This document shows positions 9,848 to 19,321 of a stretch of 64,000 nt of DNA, piece by piece. The notes under the pieces were generated by a model. It ran no database searches. It was not told the origin of the DNA and saw only the letters and a program-made list of their open reading frames with translations. The position numbers and the translations under genes are program-made. Source of the stretch: Lacrimispora celerecrescens (GTDB taxonomy: Bacteria; Bacillota; Clostridia; Lachnospirales; Lachnospiraceae); contig NZ_JPME01000012.1 of assembly GCF_000732605.1 (NCBI RefSeq), forward strand, positions 234,950-298,949, in the 5' to 3' direction. How positions within the stretch are numbered: position 1 is the first letter of the stretch; every line of letters begins with the position of its first letter.

Positions 9848-10717
9848 ATGAAAAAGATAATAAGAAAAATCGTATCAACTCTTATGGCAGCAACCCTGGC
9901 AGCAGCCTTTCTGACTGCCTGCGGAGGCGGTAATTCCGCCACAGGCACTGGTAAGGAAACAGGAGATAAGAAGGTATTAAAGGTTGCCATGGAGTGCAGT
10001 TACGCACCATATAACTGGACCCAGCCGACAGATGCAGGCGGAGCCGTTCCTATTTCCGGAAGCTCTGATTTTGCTTATGGCTATGATGTCATGATGGCTA
10101 AAAAGATTGCAGATGAACTGGGCTATGGACTGGAGATTGTTAAGCTGGACTGGGATTCCCTTGTTCCTGCTGTTCAGTCCGGAAAAGTTGACTGTGTCAT
10201 TGCCGGTCAGTCCATTACCGCAGAACGTATGCAGTCCGTTGATTTTACAGATCCTTACTACTATGCGACCATAGTAACCCTGGTAAAAGCAGGAGGCAAG
10301 TATGAGAATGCAAAGAGTGTTGCTGATTTTGCCGGAGCAACTGCTACTTCACAGTTAAATACCATCTGGTATGATAACTGTCTGCCTCAGATTCCAAGCG
10401 CAGATATTCAGCCTGCCCAGGAATCCGCACCGGCTATGCTGGTATCTTTAAGCTCCGGAAGATGCGACCTGGTAGTAACAGACAAGCCTACCGGACAGGC
10501 AGCGTTAGTTGCTTATCCTGACTTCAAGCTCCTTGATTTCACCGGAACAGAGGGTGAGTTTAAGGTGTCTGATGAGGATGTGAACATCGGGATATCATTA
10601 AAGAAGGGCAATACGGAATTAAAGGATGCCATAAACGGAATACTTGCCAAAATGAGCAAGGATGATTTTAACAAGATGATGGAAGAAGCGATTTCCGTTC
10701 AGCCATTATCAAAGTAA
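9848..10717 (+). CDS. Amino acid ABC transporter, substrate-binding lipoprotein
   Basis: 289 residues. The N-terminus has a lipoprotein signal with lipobox LTAC and lipidated Cys25. The rest is a bacterial family 3 solute-binding fold (ECSYAPYNW start, GYDVMMAKKIADELG, DCVIAGQSITAERMQSVDFTDPYY), which binds polar amino acids outside the membrane. The GRCDLVVTDKPTGQAAL region near the end fits the family. It is the first gene of a three-gene importer; the specific amino acid cannot be told. Confidence 0.9.
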   Translation: MKKIIRKIVSTLMAATLAAAFLTACGGGNSATGTGKETGDKKVLKVAMECSYAPYNWTQPTDAGGAVPISGSSDFAYGYDVMMAKKIADELGYGLEIVKLDWDSLVPAVQSGKVDCVIAGQSITAERMQSVDFTDPYYYATIVTLVKAGGKYENAKSVADFAGATATSQLNTIWYDNCLPQIPSADIQPAQESAPAMLVSLSSGRCDLVVTDKPTGQAALVAYPDFKLLDFTGTEGEFKVSDEDVNIGISLKKGNTELKDAINGILAKMSKDDFNKMMEEAISVQPLSK

Positions 10718-10893
10718 TCCAGTTGAGAAAACCCCGCACGTTTGTCGGATGCAGGAATGCAAACAGTCCTGCGCCTGGCTCATTGCATGCGGGAATAAAA
10801 ATAGAATCAGGTCTTGCTGGCACGGAACAAGAGTGTTCTTCTTTCGTGCCGCTTGTTCTGTTTCGAGGAAGTACGAGAAGGAGAAGGTAGAAC

Positions 10894-11694
10894 ATGTCTT
10901 TGCCATCAGATTTTTTTGGAAGAATTGTATTTATACTGCAGCTTTATGGCCCTTCCTTTTTAAGCGGGGCAGGAAAGACTATGGCAATTGCCATTGTCGG
11001 CACATTCATCGGTTGCATCATCGGTTTTGCCGTGGGAATTATCCAGACAATTCCGGTTATAAAAAGTGATAATCCGATAAAAAGGTTTTTATTAAAGTTA
11101 CTAAAATTCATTTTAAATGTTTATGTGGAGGTATTCCGCGGAACTCCTATGATGGTTCAGGCCATGTTTATATTTTACGGTTCTTCCGTACTGTTTGGCA
11201 TTAACATGTCCACCGTTTTTGCTGCCTATTTCATTGTATCCATTAATACAGGGGCATATATGGCTGAAACCGTGAGAGGAGGAATCCTTTCCATTGATCA
11301 GGGACAGACCGAGGGTGCCAAGGCGATTGGCATGACCCATTTTCAGACTATGGTCAATGTTATCATGCCTCAGGCGCTGCGCAATATCATGCCTCAGATC
11401 GGCAATAACTTAATCATCAATATTAAGGATACCTGCGTGCTTTCTGTTATCGGCGTAGTGGAGTTGTTTTATGCCACAAAGGGCGTTGCAGGCGCGTATT
11501 ATACCTATTTCGAAGCGTTTGGCATCACCATGGTTATTTATTTCATCCTGACCTTTACCTGTTCCAGAATCCTTCGTTACTGGGAGAAGAAGATGGATGG
11601 TCCGGACAGCTACGATCTGGCTACCACGGATACGCTGGCTTATACCAGCGGTATGGTTAAATTCCCAGATCCTAAAGAGAAGGAGGATAAATAA
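10894..11694 (+). CDS. Polar amino acid ABC transporter permease (His/Glu/Gln/Arg family)
   Basis: 266 residues with about five membrane segments and the permease EAA loop (ETVRGGILSIDQGQTEGAKAIG). The sequence VFRGTPMMVQ is characteristic of HisM/GlnP-type permeases. It forms the channel with the ATPase encoded immediately downstream. The ATG at 10894 follows GAGAAGGAGAAGG. The 176-base gap to the binding protein gene holds several inverted repeats and no gene, which may let the binding protein be made in excess. Confidence 0.93.
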   Translation: MSLPSDFFGRIVFILQLYGPSFLSGAGKTMAIAIVGTFIGCIIGFAVGIIQTIPVIKSDNPIKRFLLKLLKFILNVYVEVFRGTPMMVQAMFIFYGSSVLFGINMSTVFAAYFIVSINTGAYMAETVRGGILSIDQGQTEGAKAIGMTHFQTMVNVIMPQALRNIMPQIGNNLIINIKDTCVLSVIGVVELFYATKGVAGAYYTYFEAFGITMVIYFILTFTCSRILRYWEKKMDGPDSYDLATTDTLAYTSGMVKFPDPKEKEDK

Positions 11695-12438
11695 ATGACA
11701 GGCGAAAAAGTTTTAGAGATCCATCATTTGAGTAAAACCTTTGGAACGAATGTGGTGCTGCGGGACATTGATTTCTCTGTCAATGCCGGCGATGTGACCT
11801 GTATTATCGGAGCCTCCGGCTCCGGAAAGTCAACACTGCTGCGCTGTATCAATCTGCTGGAAACTCCTACTACCGGTGAAATCCTGTACCATGATGTAGA
11901 CATTACAGACCGGAAGATGAACGTTCCTTCCTATCGTACGAAAGTAGGTATGGTGTTCCAGAGCTTTAATTTATTTAATAACATGACTGTTTTGGAAAAC
12001 TGTTTGGTAGGCCAGATAAAGGTGCTGAAAAAAGATAAGGAAGAAGCCAGAAAGAAAGCGATGATGTATTTAGAGAAGGTAGGCATGGCTCCTTACATCA
12101 ATGCAAAGCCAAAGCAGCTTTCCGGCGGGCAGAAGCAGAGGGTGGCCATTGCAAGAGCCTTGGCCATGGAACCGGAGATTCTGCTGTTTGACGAGCCAAC
12201 TTCCGCACTGGATCCCCAGATGGTAGGGGAAGTGCTTGCGGTTATGAGAACTCTGGCAAAGGAAGGCCTTACCATGATCATCGTAACTCATGAAATGGCA
12301 TTTGCCAGGGATGTGTCCAGCCGTGTGGTCTATATGGCAGGCGGCGTAATTGAAGAAGAGGGTGCTCCGGCTGATATTTTCGGGAATCCAAAGAAAAACT
12401 CAACAAAAGAATTTTTAAACCGGTTTATGCAGGGATAA
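11695..12438 (+). CDS. Polar amino acid ABC transporter ATP-binding protein
   Basis: 247 residues. Walker [10 protein letters not shown] is at 39-47, followed by the Q-loop (MVFQSFNLF), the signature LSGGQKQR, Walker [13 protein letters not shown] and the H-loop TH. It is the GlnQ/HisP type that powers uptake. The ATG follows the permease stop codon directly, so translation is probably coupled. A strong shared terminator follows. Confidence 0.95.
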   Translation: MTGEKVLEIHHLSKTFGTNVVLRDIDFSVNAGDVTCIIGASGSGKSTLLRCINLLETPTTGEILYHDVDITDRKMNVPSYRTKVGMVFQSFNLFNNMTVLENCLVGQIKVLKKDKEEARKKAMMYLEKVGMAPYINAKPKQLSGGQKQRVAIARALAMEPEILLFDEPTSALDPQMVGEVLAVMRTLAKEGLTMIIVTHEMAFARDVSSRVVYMAGGVIEEEGAPADIFGNPKKNSTKEFLNRFMQG

Positions 12439-12440
12439 GA

Positions 12441-12480
12441 AAAAGCTGATTCAGGATGATAATACTGAATCAGCTTTTTT
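12441..12480. terminator. Bidirectional intrinsic terminator between convergent genes
   Basis: A perfect 14-bp stem, AAAAGCTGATTCAG at 12441-12454 and its complement at 12465-12478, with a 10-base loop, a T-run on the plus side and an A-run on the other. It serves the importer operon on the plus strand and the acetyltransferase on the minus strand. Confidence 0.92.
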
Positions 12481-13439
12481 TAATTAAAAGAATTCTCTGA
12501 CAAAATCCTTTCATCAATACGCCGTACAACGCCATGGGTATAAGGTACAAAATATTTGGACCAGAAACCATATGCGGCTGGATTGATGCTCTCAAAGTCT
12601 ACACCGAGGTGAGTGTAACCCTCAGCTTTCAAGGTTTTTATCACATGATCCAGCAGACCTTGATATACTCCTTTGCCTCGATGCTCCTCCAGACAGAATG
12701 CACTGTTAATATGGCGGTAATTTGGATATTCAGTTATAAAGGTTTCGCCAGATTCTGAAATTTTTAAATAAGCACAAGCTTTGCCCTGGTATAGAGACAC
12801 AAAGCATCGTTCATGATTTTTTGTGCACGTATCACAAAAGGCTTCCAATGTTTCTTTTTCACGGTTCATAAAAGTTGGACTATTGTTAAAATGTTTGTTT
12901 AACATTGATTCAAGTGGGTATGCCAAAGCGTACTCGCTTGATGAAAGTTCTAAGAACTCATATTCTTCACAAGTCCTGCAGCCAAATGGCTCCATAGGGC
13001 GGATTGAATCAATGCAGCGTAGACCAAAACCGTATTTGAAAAATTGATTCTGAGCGATTTCGTCATGTGCATATAAGCAAATACCATGACTGACAGCACC
13101 TGCACGTACCCACTTGCGGGCAGCATCCTGATACATGGCTGCATAAATATTCGCTCTGTTCTTAAGCGTTGCCGCATTGGCCCACATAGGGGAAAAAACG
13201 CCCGTAACGTCAGTAGAGTGAAATGCATTGTTAAAAGGCATGACACTGCACAGGAACCCAACCATTTCATCATCTTCAAACGCTGCGACACCCAGACCGT
13301 TATCGGCAAAGCAGGTTAAGTCAGGGAATTCATCAACACATGGCAGAGCCGGTACCTGACAATGCTCTTCTTTGTAGCAGGTTAGTGCCAGTGCGTTTGC
13401 CATGCTAATATGTTCCCTGGCAAAATCAACGATTATCAT
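12480..13439 (-). CDS. GNAT-family acetyltransferase, double domain
   Basis: 319 residues, about twice a single GNAT domain. The C-terminal half carries the acetyl-CoA loop EEHRGKGVYQGLLDHVI and a following GFWSKYF helix typical of GNAT. The N-terminal half (LGVAAFEDDEMVGFLCSV) resembles a degenerate GNAT fold. The substrate is unknown. The ATG overlaps the stop of the preceding small frame by ATGA, so the two are translationally coupled. It ends in the shared terminator. Confidence 0.8.
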   Translation of the reverse strand: MIIVDFAREHISMANALALTCYKEEHCQVPALPCVDEFPDLTCFADNGLGVAAFEDDEMVGFLCSVMPFNNAFHSTDVTGVFSPMWANAATLKNRANIYAAMYQDAARKWVRAGAVSHGICLYAHDEIAQNQFFKYGFGLRCIDSIRPMEPFGCRTCEEYEFLELSSSEYALAYPLESMLNKHFNNSPTFMNREKETLEAFCDTCTKNHERCFVSLYQGKACAYLKISESGETFITEYPNYRHINSAFCLEEHRGKGVYQGLLDHVIKTLKAEGYTHLGVDFESINPAAYGFWSKYFVPYTHGVVRRIDERILSENSFN

Positions 13440-13745
13440 ATTTCATTACACCCCTTTTTGTCATGGGCAATGGACAAATTTTGCTCTCCCTTAACGGTGA
13501 CCGGAATTCCCTGCTTCTTAAGCTTACTGTCATGAACCGGTTTTGTAAAAAGATCTCGTACTTTGATTCTGATAAAGGTTTTTGCTGCTTTGATGAAAAC
13601 AACAAAAATAAATATGGGAAGGATGACGGTTAAAACCAACCTTACCTTGAAACGGAACTTTTTTTTTCTTTAACTGTTTCAAATATAGCTGATATTGGTC
13701 ATTTATCTTCGGAAACAATGTTTTCTTTGTCTGAATTTTACTCAA
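13436..13745 (-). pseudogene. Small single-pass membrane protein, frameshifted at a poly-A run
   Basis: A TTG start at 13745 with AAGGGGG upstream opens a lysine-rich frame (MSKIQTKKTLFPK). A second frame continues from the same point through a hydrophobic segment (LVLTVILPIFIFVVFIKAA) to a stop overlapping the acetyltransferase ATG. They are out of register by one base at a run of nine A residues (13659-13667). With eight A residues they would join into one protein of about 102 residues: basic cytoplasmic head, one membrane span and a charged tail. The cause may be sequencing error, a real mutation or transcriptional slippage at the run. The family is not recognised. Confidence 0.55.
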
Positions 13746-13780
13746 AATAATTCCCCCTTGTGTTTCTGCTAGATGATATG

Positions 13781-14305
13781 TTAAGAACCGCTCATCAGTG
13801 ACTTCATGGCAAATGCATAAATTTCCTGACTTTTTGATTTCCAGTGATCACACATGATCTCTGCCTGGTCTTTGTCCGGAACAGATAGTTCCAGGTTTAT
13901 CAGGCAGTTTTTTCCTTCCCGGACCTGGCAGTGAACGATGTAGTCATGGCTGGTAGATTTATAGAAATCAGCAGTTACGCCTACCTCGTTGCGAAGCCGG
14001 AATTTGTTCTCTTTTAAATATTCATCCATATCATTGATGATGGCGGGTGAGATTTTGCTACCGAAAAAGGAAAGGGTCTCTTCCCCTTCCCTGGTGATCT
14101 CGTACCGGCTGCTGTTATGGTTGGTTTCCACATGAAGCAGTCTGGCCTCCAGCAGTTCATTCAATGCCTGATTGAGCGTAAAATATGTGGTATATTCATG
14201 CTCCAGAAAAAAGTTTGACAGTTGTGCGCTTGTCAGGGGGAAATTAACCTGTTTAAGCATGTATAAAATCATCAGTTTGTACAGGGTCATAGGTTCTGAC
14301 AGCAT
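13781..14305 (-). CDS. DUF4364 family winged-helix protein
   Basis: 174 residues. The N-terminal 80 residues form a winged helix-turn-helix (MLKQVNFPLTSAQLSNFF, then a wing near YEITREGEETLSFF). The C-terminal part is the conserved DUF4364 domain. The family is common in Lachnospiraceae and clostridia; it probably binds DNA, but its targets are unknown. The ATG is preceded by the AGGAAAGAGG tail of a dispersed repeat that appears to provide the ribosome binding site. Confidence 0.85.
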   Translation of the reverse strand: MLSEPMTLYKLMILYMLKQVNFPLTSAQLSNFFLEHEYTTYFTLNQALNELLEARLLHVETNHNSSRYEITREGEETLSFFGSKISPAIINDMDEYLKENKFRLRNEVGVTADFYKSTSHDYIVHCQVREGKNCLINLELSVPDKDQAEIMCDHWKSKSQEIYAFAMKSLMSGS

Positions 14306-14309
14306 AGTT

Positions 14310-14368
14310 ACCTCTTTCCTGCCCGCGCTTTTTGGGCATTTTGGTATCCCTGTAAGGGGTTACCTCCA
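14310..14368 (-). repeat. Dispersed 5'-UTR hairpin repeat, copy 4 (before the DUF4364 gene)
   Basis: On the minus strand: a CCCCTTACAGGG-type element, then ATGCCCAAAAAGCGCGGGC, then AGGAAAGAGG, ending 4 bases before the ATG at 14305. It is the only minus-strand copy and precedes a minus-strand gene, so orientation follows the gene. The rest of 14369-14436 shows nothing recognisable. Confidence 0.8.
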
Positions 14369-14436
14369 GTGTTGCGCTTGCTGCGCCGTAAATTCAAAGA
14401 TAGTGAAAGCAGCTTAAACCGTATCATCCATGTTTT

Positions 14437-15590
14437 CTACTGCCGGATAAGTTTTTTGACTGCTTGGCTTACGACAGATGCAACACGAGGATCAAAAGCT
14501 TCAGGCAGGATATTGTTTTCGTTCAATTCTGAGGGAGATACAAGGTCAGCGATAGCAGATGCGGCAGCAAGCTTCATGTCTTCTGTAATCGCAGATGCTC
14601 TTCCCTCCAATGCACCTTTAAAGATGCCGGGGAACACAACTACATTATTGACCTGGTTAGGGAAATCAGACCTGCCGGTTCCGACTACTTTTGCGCCGGC
14701 CGCTTTGGCAAGATCAGGCATGATTTCGGGTACCGGGTTAGCCATAGCAAACAGGATGGCATCAGGATTCATGGAAGCGACCATTTCTTCCGTTACGATT
14801 CCGGGAGCAGACACTCCTACGAAAATATCGCTGCCTTTCATAGCATCTGCCAAGGAACCATGAGTCTCTTCCAGATTCGTCACGTCCATCATCTTTTCCT
14901 GCATCCAGTTTAAGCCTTCCATGCCCTTTGCAAGGATTCCGGCACGGTCACACATGGTGATATGAAGAAAACCATAGGACAGAAGAAGTTTTGTAATGGC
15001 AATACCTGCGGAGCCGGCACCGTTTACAACAATTCTGCATTCCTCTTTTGTCTTTCCTGTCACTTTTAAGGCATTTATAATGCCTGCAAGAACTACGATT
15101 GCCGTTCCGTGCTGGTCGTCATGGAATACGGGGATGTCAAGCAGCTCTTTTAACCGTTCTTCGATTTCAAAACAACGGGGAGCGGAGATGTCCTCTAAAT
15201 TAATCCCGCCGAAAGCAGGTGCAATATTCACCACGGTCTTAATGATCTCTTCGGTGTCCTGGGTATCCAGACAGATGGGGATGGCATTGATTCCTCCAAA
15301 CTCCTTAAAAAGCACCGCTTTTCCTTCCATAACGGGCATAGCGGCCAGAGGTCCGATGTTGCCAAGTCCAAGAACAGCACTTCCATCTGAAACGACTGCA
15401 ATAGTATTTGATTTGATTGTGTATAGATAGGCGGCTTCCGGATTCTCAGCAATGACTTTGCAGGCTCCGCTACGCCCGGGGTGTAGGCAAGGGCTAAATC
15501 TTCTCTGCTTTTTACCTTTGCTTTGGAAATGATTTCCAGTTTTCCCTTCCATTCTTCGTGCAGCAATAAAGCTTTTTCGTTGGTTGTCAT
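14437..15590 (-). pseudogene. NAD(P)-dependent malic enzyme, frameshifted near the N-terminus
   Basis: Oxidative decarboxylation of malate to pyruvate. From the ATG at 15590 the frame gives the normal N-terminus (LALAYTPGVAEP). It then shifts; the continuing frame resumes with KVIAENPEAAYLYTIK, SDGSAVLGLGNIGP, FHDDQHGTAIVVLAG and NGAGSAGIAITKLLL to the stop at 14437. Inserting one base near 15462 (family residues EPCK) restores about 384 residues. All catalytic and NAD-binding motifs are present, and the break is at a doubled base. A sequencing error is plausible, but as written the gene is broken. The alternative in-frame start at 15612 reads a nonsense N-terminus. Confidence 0.88.
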
Positions 15591-15732
15591 GATCGTTTGT
15601 CCTTTTTTTCACAGTTTTTATTTATCATACCAATTTTAGGGTTTTAAATCAATAGAAAATATGATAGAATATAGAGTAATTGAAATCAAACAAGCTAAAT
15701 ATGATAAGGAAATTAAAGATACAGGTGGTACT

Positions 15733-18700
15733 ATGAGAGAACGGATCAACAGGCTGGCAAAGGGCATCATTGATTCAGAGATTCCAAAGATTAAGGTGAC
15801 ACCGTGGGAAATTGATGATGTGGTTCGTTCAGGCGGAGCCACCAGACGGGAACTTGTCGTTACCAGTGATAATAATTTACACATAAAAGGACTTGCATAT
15901 TCGTCAAACTTCCGTGTCAAACTCATAAGCGGAGCATTTGGCGGTACATATAACCATCTGGTCTATGAGATAAACAGTAGTTACCTGGAAGATGGAGATG
16001 TGATTAAGGGCTCTTTTTATCTGGTTACCAATGGCGGCGAGAGAGAAGTCCCTTATTCTTTTTGCGTGGAACTGAGCACGTCAGGAAAAGCGCTGAGTGA
16101 TTTAAAAACAGCAGATGATTTTGCAGATACGGCTAAAAAGGATATGGACACGGCTCTTCGTTTGTTTGAGTACCGGGATTTTGCCACGGCTCCTTTTATG
16201 CAGGATCTTCATGTAAGGGCAATCTACGATGGATTAAAAGGAAGGCCTGACAGAAGAAAGGAACTGGAAGAGTTTCTGACCGCTTTAAAGGTGAAAAAGC
16301 CAGTCCAGCTATGGACGGAAACCGAGGAGCGGAGATTTGGAGAACTTGAGGAAGTTTTAACAGATTGGGTGATCATAAAGCGCAGCGATTGGGGCTATGT
16401 GAACCTGGAAGTTACAACGGACTGTGATTTTATAGAGCTGCCAAAGAAAAGCATTGTGGAGCAGGATTTTGAAGAAGAGGAATGCAGGGTTCCCTTTTTG
16501 GTCCATCCGGAACGTATGCATCAGGGAGAGAATTCCGGAAGGATTCTCATAACCGGAATTGAAGAACGTTTTGTCATCCCTGTTATGGCGGTCAATAACC
16601 CCGGAGGAGGGGTATCCGCTGAAGACGCTTTTGCAAAAGAAGCCTTAAGCCGGTATTTACGGCTTCGCCTGGAAGAAGAGTACGGGCGGAAGGATATAAA
16701 TATTTTATATGAAGAGATGGGAAAGGCCCTTGACGAGATTGAACTGATGAAGGGCGAAAGCAGCCTGCTTAAGCTGCTCCGGTCAGAGATATTCCTTGGA
16801 CAGGGGAATCCTTCCAAAGCGGCGCTGCTCCTTGACGAGTGCAGAGATGAGATCCTTAAGGACCGCCAGGAAAAAAGGGAGCTTTACTGTTATTATCAGT
16901 ACTTGCGTTTAAAGGTACAGCCGGATGAGTACCAGAAGGAATCCCTGATCCGTCTCATGAAAAAATATCTGGAAGAAGATAGAAGACTCTTCTGGCTTTT
17001 TTTGCTGCTTATAAAACTGGATGACAAGCTATTTGAGAATCTGCCTGCATTGCTAGCCATGATGAAAAAGCAGTTTCAAATGGGTGTCAGAAGCCCGTTT
17101 TTCTATATCTGGGGCTGCAGGGTGTTAAATCGTTCACCGGAGATCGTAAGAGCCATAGGCTCCATGGAACTCCAGATCCTTTACCATTGCGCCGGAAAAG
17201 GGATTATAGACCAAAAGCTGGCGGTAGCCGTATCCAGGCTTACCCTGACGGCAAAGCATTTTAACCGGCTGCAATACCGGATGTTAGTTAAGCTTTATGA
17301 GGAGCATCCCATAAAAGAGGTGCTTGAGGCGATCTGCGCCTTATTAATCAAAGGGGAATGCCGCATGGCGGAAGCCTTTTCCTGGTACGAGAAAGGGGTA
17401 AAGGCGGGGATCAGCCTGACGCGGCTTTATGAATATTATTTGTATGCTCTGCCGGGTAATTACTGTTATCTCCTTCCAAAGGAAGTGCTCCTTTATTTTT
17501 CCTATGGAGGAAATGAGCTGGATCTCCACAGCAGGGCCGTCCTTTATAAGAACGTTCTTGTTTATCTGGAACCGACCGACCCACTCTATCAGGCTTATGA
17601 GCGGACGATCGAGAAGTTTGCTACGGAACAGCTGTTTGAATCTCGGATTGACAAGCAGCTGGCCGGGATTTATGAGCGGATGATATTAAAGGACGTGATC
17701 GATCTTCCCATGGCAAAGGTGCTGCCTTCCATACTCCGGTCCTACCGGGTGGAATGCAGCAATAAAAAGATGAAGTATGTCATTGTGTGCTATGAGGAAA
17801 TGACAGAGGAGGATGCATTCCTTCTTGACAATGGTGTTGCCTATGTGCCCTTGTTTTCGGAACACAGCATATTGCTTTTTCAGGATGCCTTTGGCAACCG
17901 GTATGCCAACATTCCTTATACGATAGAACCTATCATGGACCGCCCGGAACTGGAAGAACGCTGTTTTGAACTATATCCGGAGCATTCCATGCTTCGGCTT
18001 CGGGCTTGCGAAAAGATTCTGGCTGACGGAGCTTCGGACATGGAAGAAGTGAAGATATTAGAAGGCACTTTAGATGATAAAAAACTGAGGCCCCTTTTTC
18101 AGAAACTCCTTCTATCCAAAGTTATTGAATTTTACGGCAGGCAGGCATCCGACCGGAAAGATGGAGAGGAAGGAGCCGGATATCTGCTTAAACTGGATAA
18201 AAATGTCCTTTCCAAGGAAGAGCGTATCAGCGTCTGCGATACACTTATCCATAACAACTACACGGAAGAGGCGTTCTTAATGATACGGGAATTCGGCAAT
18301 GAAGGGATTCGGACGGAACGGCTTTATGAGTTGTGTACGAAAATGATACTTAAGAATCTCTTTGACGAAGATCCGTTGCTGTTACATCTGGCTTACGATG
18401 TTTTCAAGGTAGGAAAAAGCGACGGCGTGATCCTTGACTACTTATGTGAACATTTTAACGGTTTGACGGATCATATGTATCAAGTTCTTATGAAAGGCGT
18501 TTCCGAGCATGTGGAAACATATGATCTGGAAGAACGTCTGACCGCTCAGATGATGTTTTCCGGCCGCAGTTCTAAGCTGGATAAGGTGTTCGGTCTTTAC
18601 CGGAGCCGCAAGGAAACCAGTGACATGATCGTGAAGGCTTATTTTACCTTAAAATGCAATTCGTATTTTATGGAGGATAAAGAGCCGGAGGAAAAGATTT

Positions 18701-19305
18701 TTGCTTATCTGGAGGGAACGGTCCGGGCTGCTTCCGTGAAAGGCCGTCTCCCAACCATTTATTTACTGGCCATAACAAAATATTATTCAAAACTTCCTGC
18801 TCTTGACGAAGAGCAGAAAAAACTGTGCCGGGATACAGTATCCTTCCTTTTGGAAGAAGGCCTTGTGTTCCCGTATTTTAAAGCCCTGGCAAACGATGTT
18901 CCCTTGCCGGAGGATATTATGGATAAAGCCATGATCCAGTACTGTGGGGAAAGAGATTCCAAGGTGGAATTGCTGGTAAGAATTCTACCTGATGAAGAAG
19001 AGTTCCACAGTGAGGATATTTCCAGGATGTACCAGGGAGTTTTCGTCAAACAGAAGATTTTGTTTGAAGGCGAGATCATGGAATACCAGGTGAGGGAACT
19101 GATAGACGAAGAGTGGGTCTTAAAAAAAGAAGGCAGCGTCAGCTGCGACACAGGAAGCTCCCAGGAGGCTTCAGACAGCAGGTTTGCCTGCTTAAACGAA
19201 ATGAGCCTGTCCTTTAGCTTAAAGGATGAAAACGGGCTCAAAAATCGGATGCAGGAGTATTTAAAAAAGAATGCTGCTGCGGAAGAATTATTTCCACTGA
19301 TGTAA
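15733..19305 (+). CDS. Very large helical-repeat protein, uncharacterised (DUF5717-like)
   Basis: About 1190 residues, soluble, with no signal peptide or membrane span. Two beta-rich modules can be seen at about 15-125 and about 210-310, the second resembling an immunoglobulin-like fold. The remainder is a long run of short amphipathic helices like TPR/HEAT repeats (for example LRSEIFLGQGNPSKAALLLDE). It resembles the Lachnospiraceae family I recall as DUF5717; this was not searched. The ATG at 15733 follows AGGTGG; an in-frame ATG at 15661 lies upstream of a likely -10 (TAGAAT, 15666-15671). It is the first gene of a three-gene operon with an Hsp70-fold protein and a TPR protein. Function unknown. 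Confidence 0.7.
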   Translation: MRERINRLAKGIIDSEIPKIKVTPWEIDDVVRSGGATRRELVVTSDNNLHIKGLAYSSNFRVKLISGAFGGTYNHLVYEINSSYLEDGDVIKGSFYLVTNGGEREVPYSFCVELSTSGKALSDLKTADDFADTAKKDMDTALRLFEYRDFATAPFMQDLHVRAIYDGLKGRPDRRKELEEFLTALKVKKPVQLWTETEERRFGELEEVLTDWVIIKRSDWGYVNLEVTTDCDFIELPKKSIVEQDFEEEECRVPFLVHPERMHQGENSGRILITGIEERFVIPVMAVNNPGGGVSAEDAFAKEALSRYLRLRLEEEYGRKDINILYEEMGKALDEIELMKGESSLLKLLRSEIFLGQGNPSKAALLLDECRDEILKDRQEKRELYCYYQYLRLKVQPDEYQKESLIRLMKKYLEEDRRLFWLFLLLIKLDDKLFENLPALLAMMKKQFQMGVRSPFFYIWGCRVLNRSPEIVRAIGSMELQILYHCAGKGIIDQKLAVAVSRLTLTAKHFNRLQYRMLVKLYEEHPIKEVLEAICALLIKGECRMAEAFSWYEKGVKAGISLTRLYEYYLYALPGNYCYLLPKEVLLYFSYGGNELDLHSRAVLYKNVLVYLEPTDPLYQAYERTIEKFATEQLFESRIDKQLAGIYERMILKDVIDLPMAKVLPSILRSYRVECSNKKMKYVIVCYEEMTEEDAFLLDNGVAYVPLFSEHSILLFQDAFGNRYANIPYTIEPIMDRPELEERCFELYPEHSMLRLRACEKILADGASDMEEVKILEGTLDDKKLRPLFQKLLLSKVIEFYGRQASDRKDGEEGAGYLLKLDKNVLSKEERISVCDTLIHNNYTEEAFLMIREFGNEGIRTERLYELCTKMILKNLFDEDPLLLHLAYDVFKVGKSDGVILDYLCEHFNGLTDHMYQVLMKGVSEHVETYDLEERLTAQMMFSGRSSKLDKVFGLYRSRKETSDMIVKAYFTLKCNSYFMEDKEPEEKIFAYLEGTVRAASVKGRLPTIYLLAITKYYSKLPALDEEQKKLCRDTVSFLLEEGLVFPYFKALANDVPLPEDIMDKAMIQYCGERDSKVELLVRILPDEEEFHSEDISRMYQGVFVKQKILFEGEIMEYQVRELIDEEWVLKKEGSVSCDTGSSQEASDSRFACLNEMSLSFSLKDENGLKNRMQEYLKKNAAAEELFPLM

Positions 19306-19321
19306 GATAAGGGGGCTGTCA

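Noticed and set aside
14369..14863. Open frame of 164 residues on the plus strand
   Set aside because: Antisense to the malic enzyme, whose motifs are clear on the other strand.
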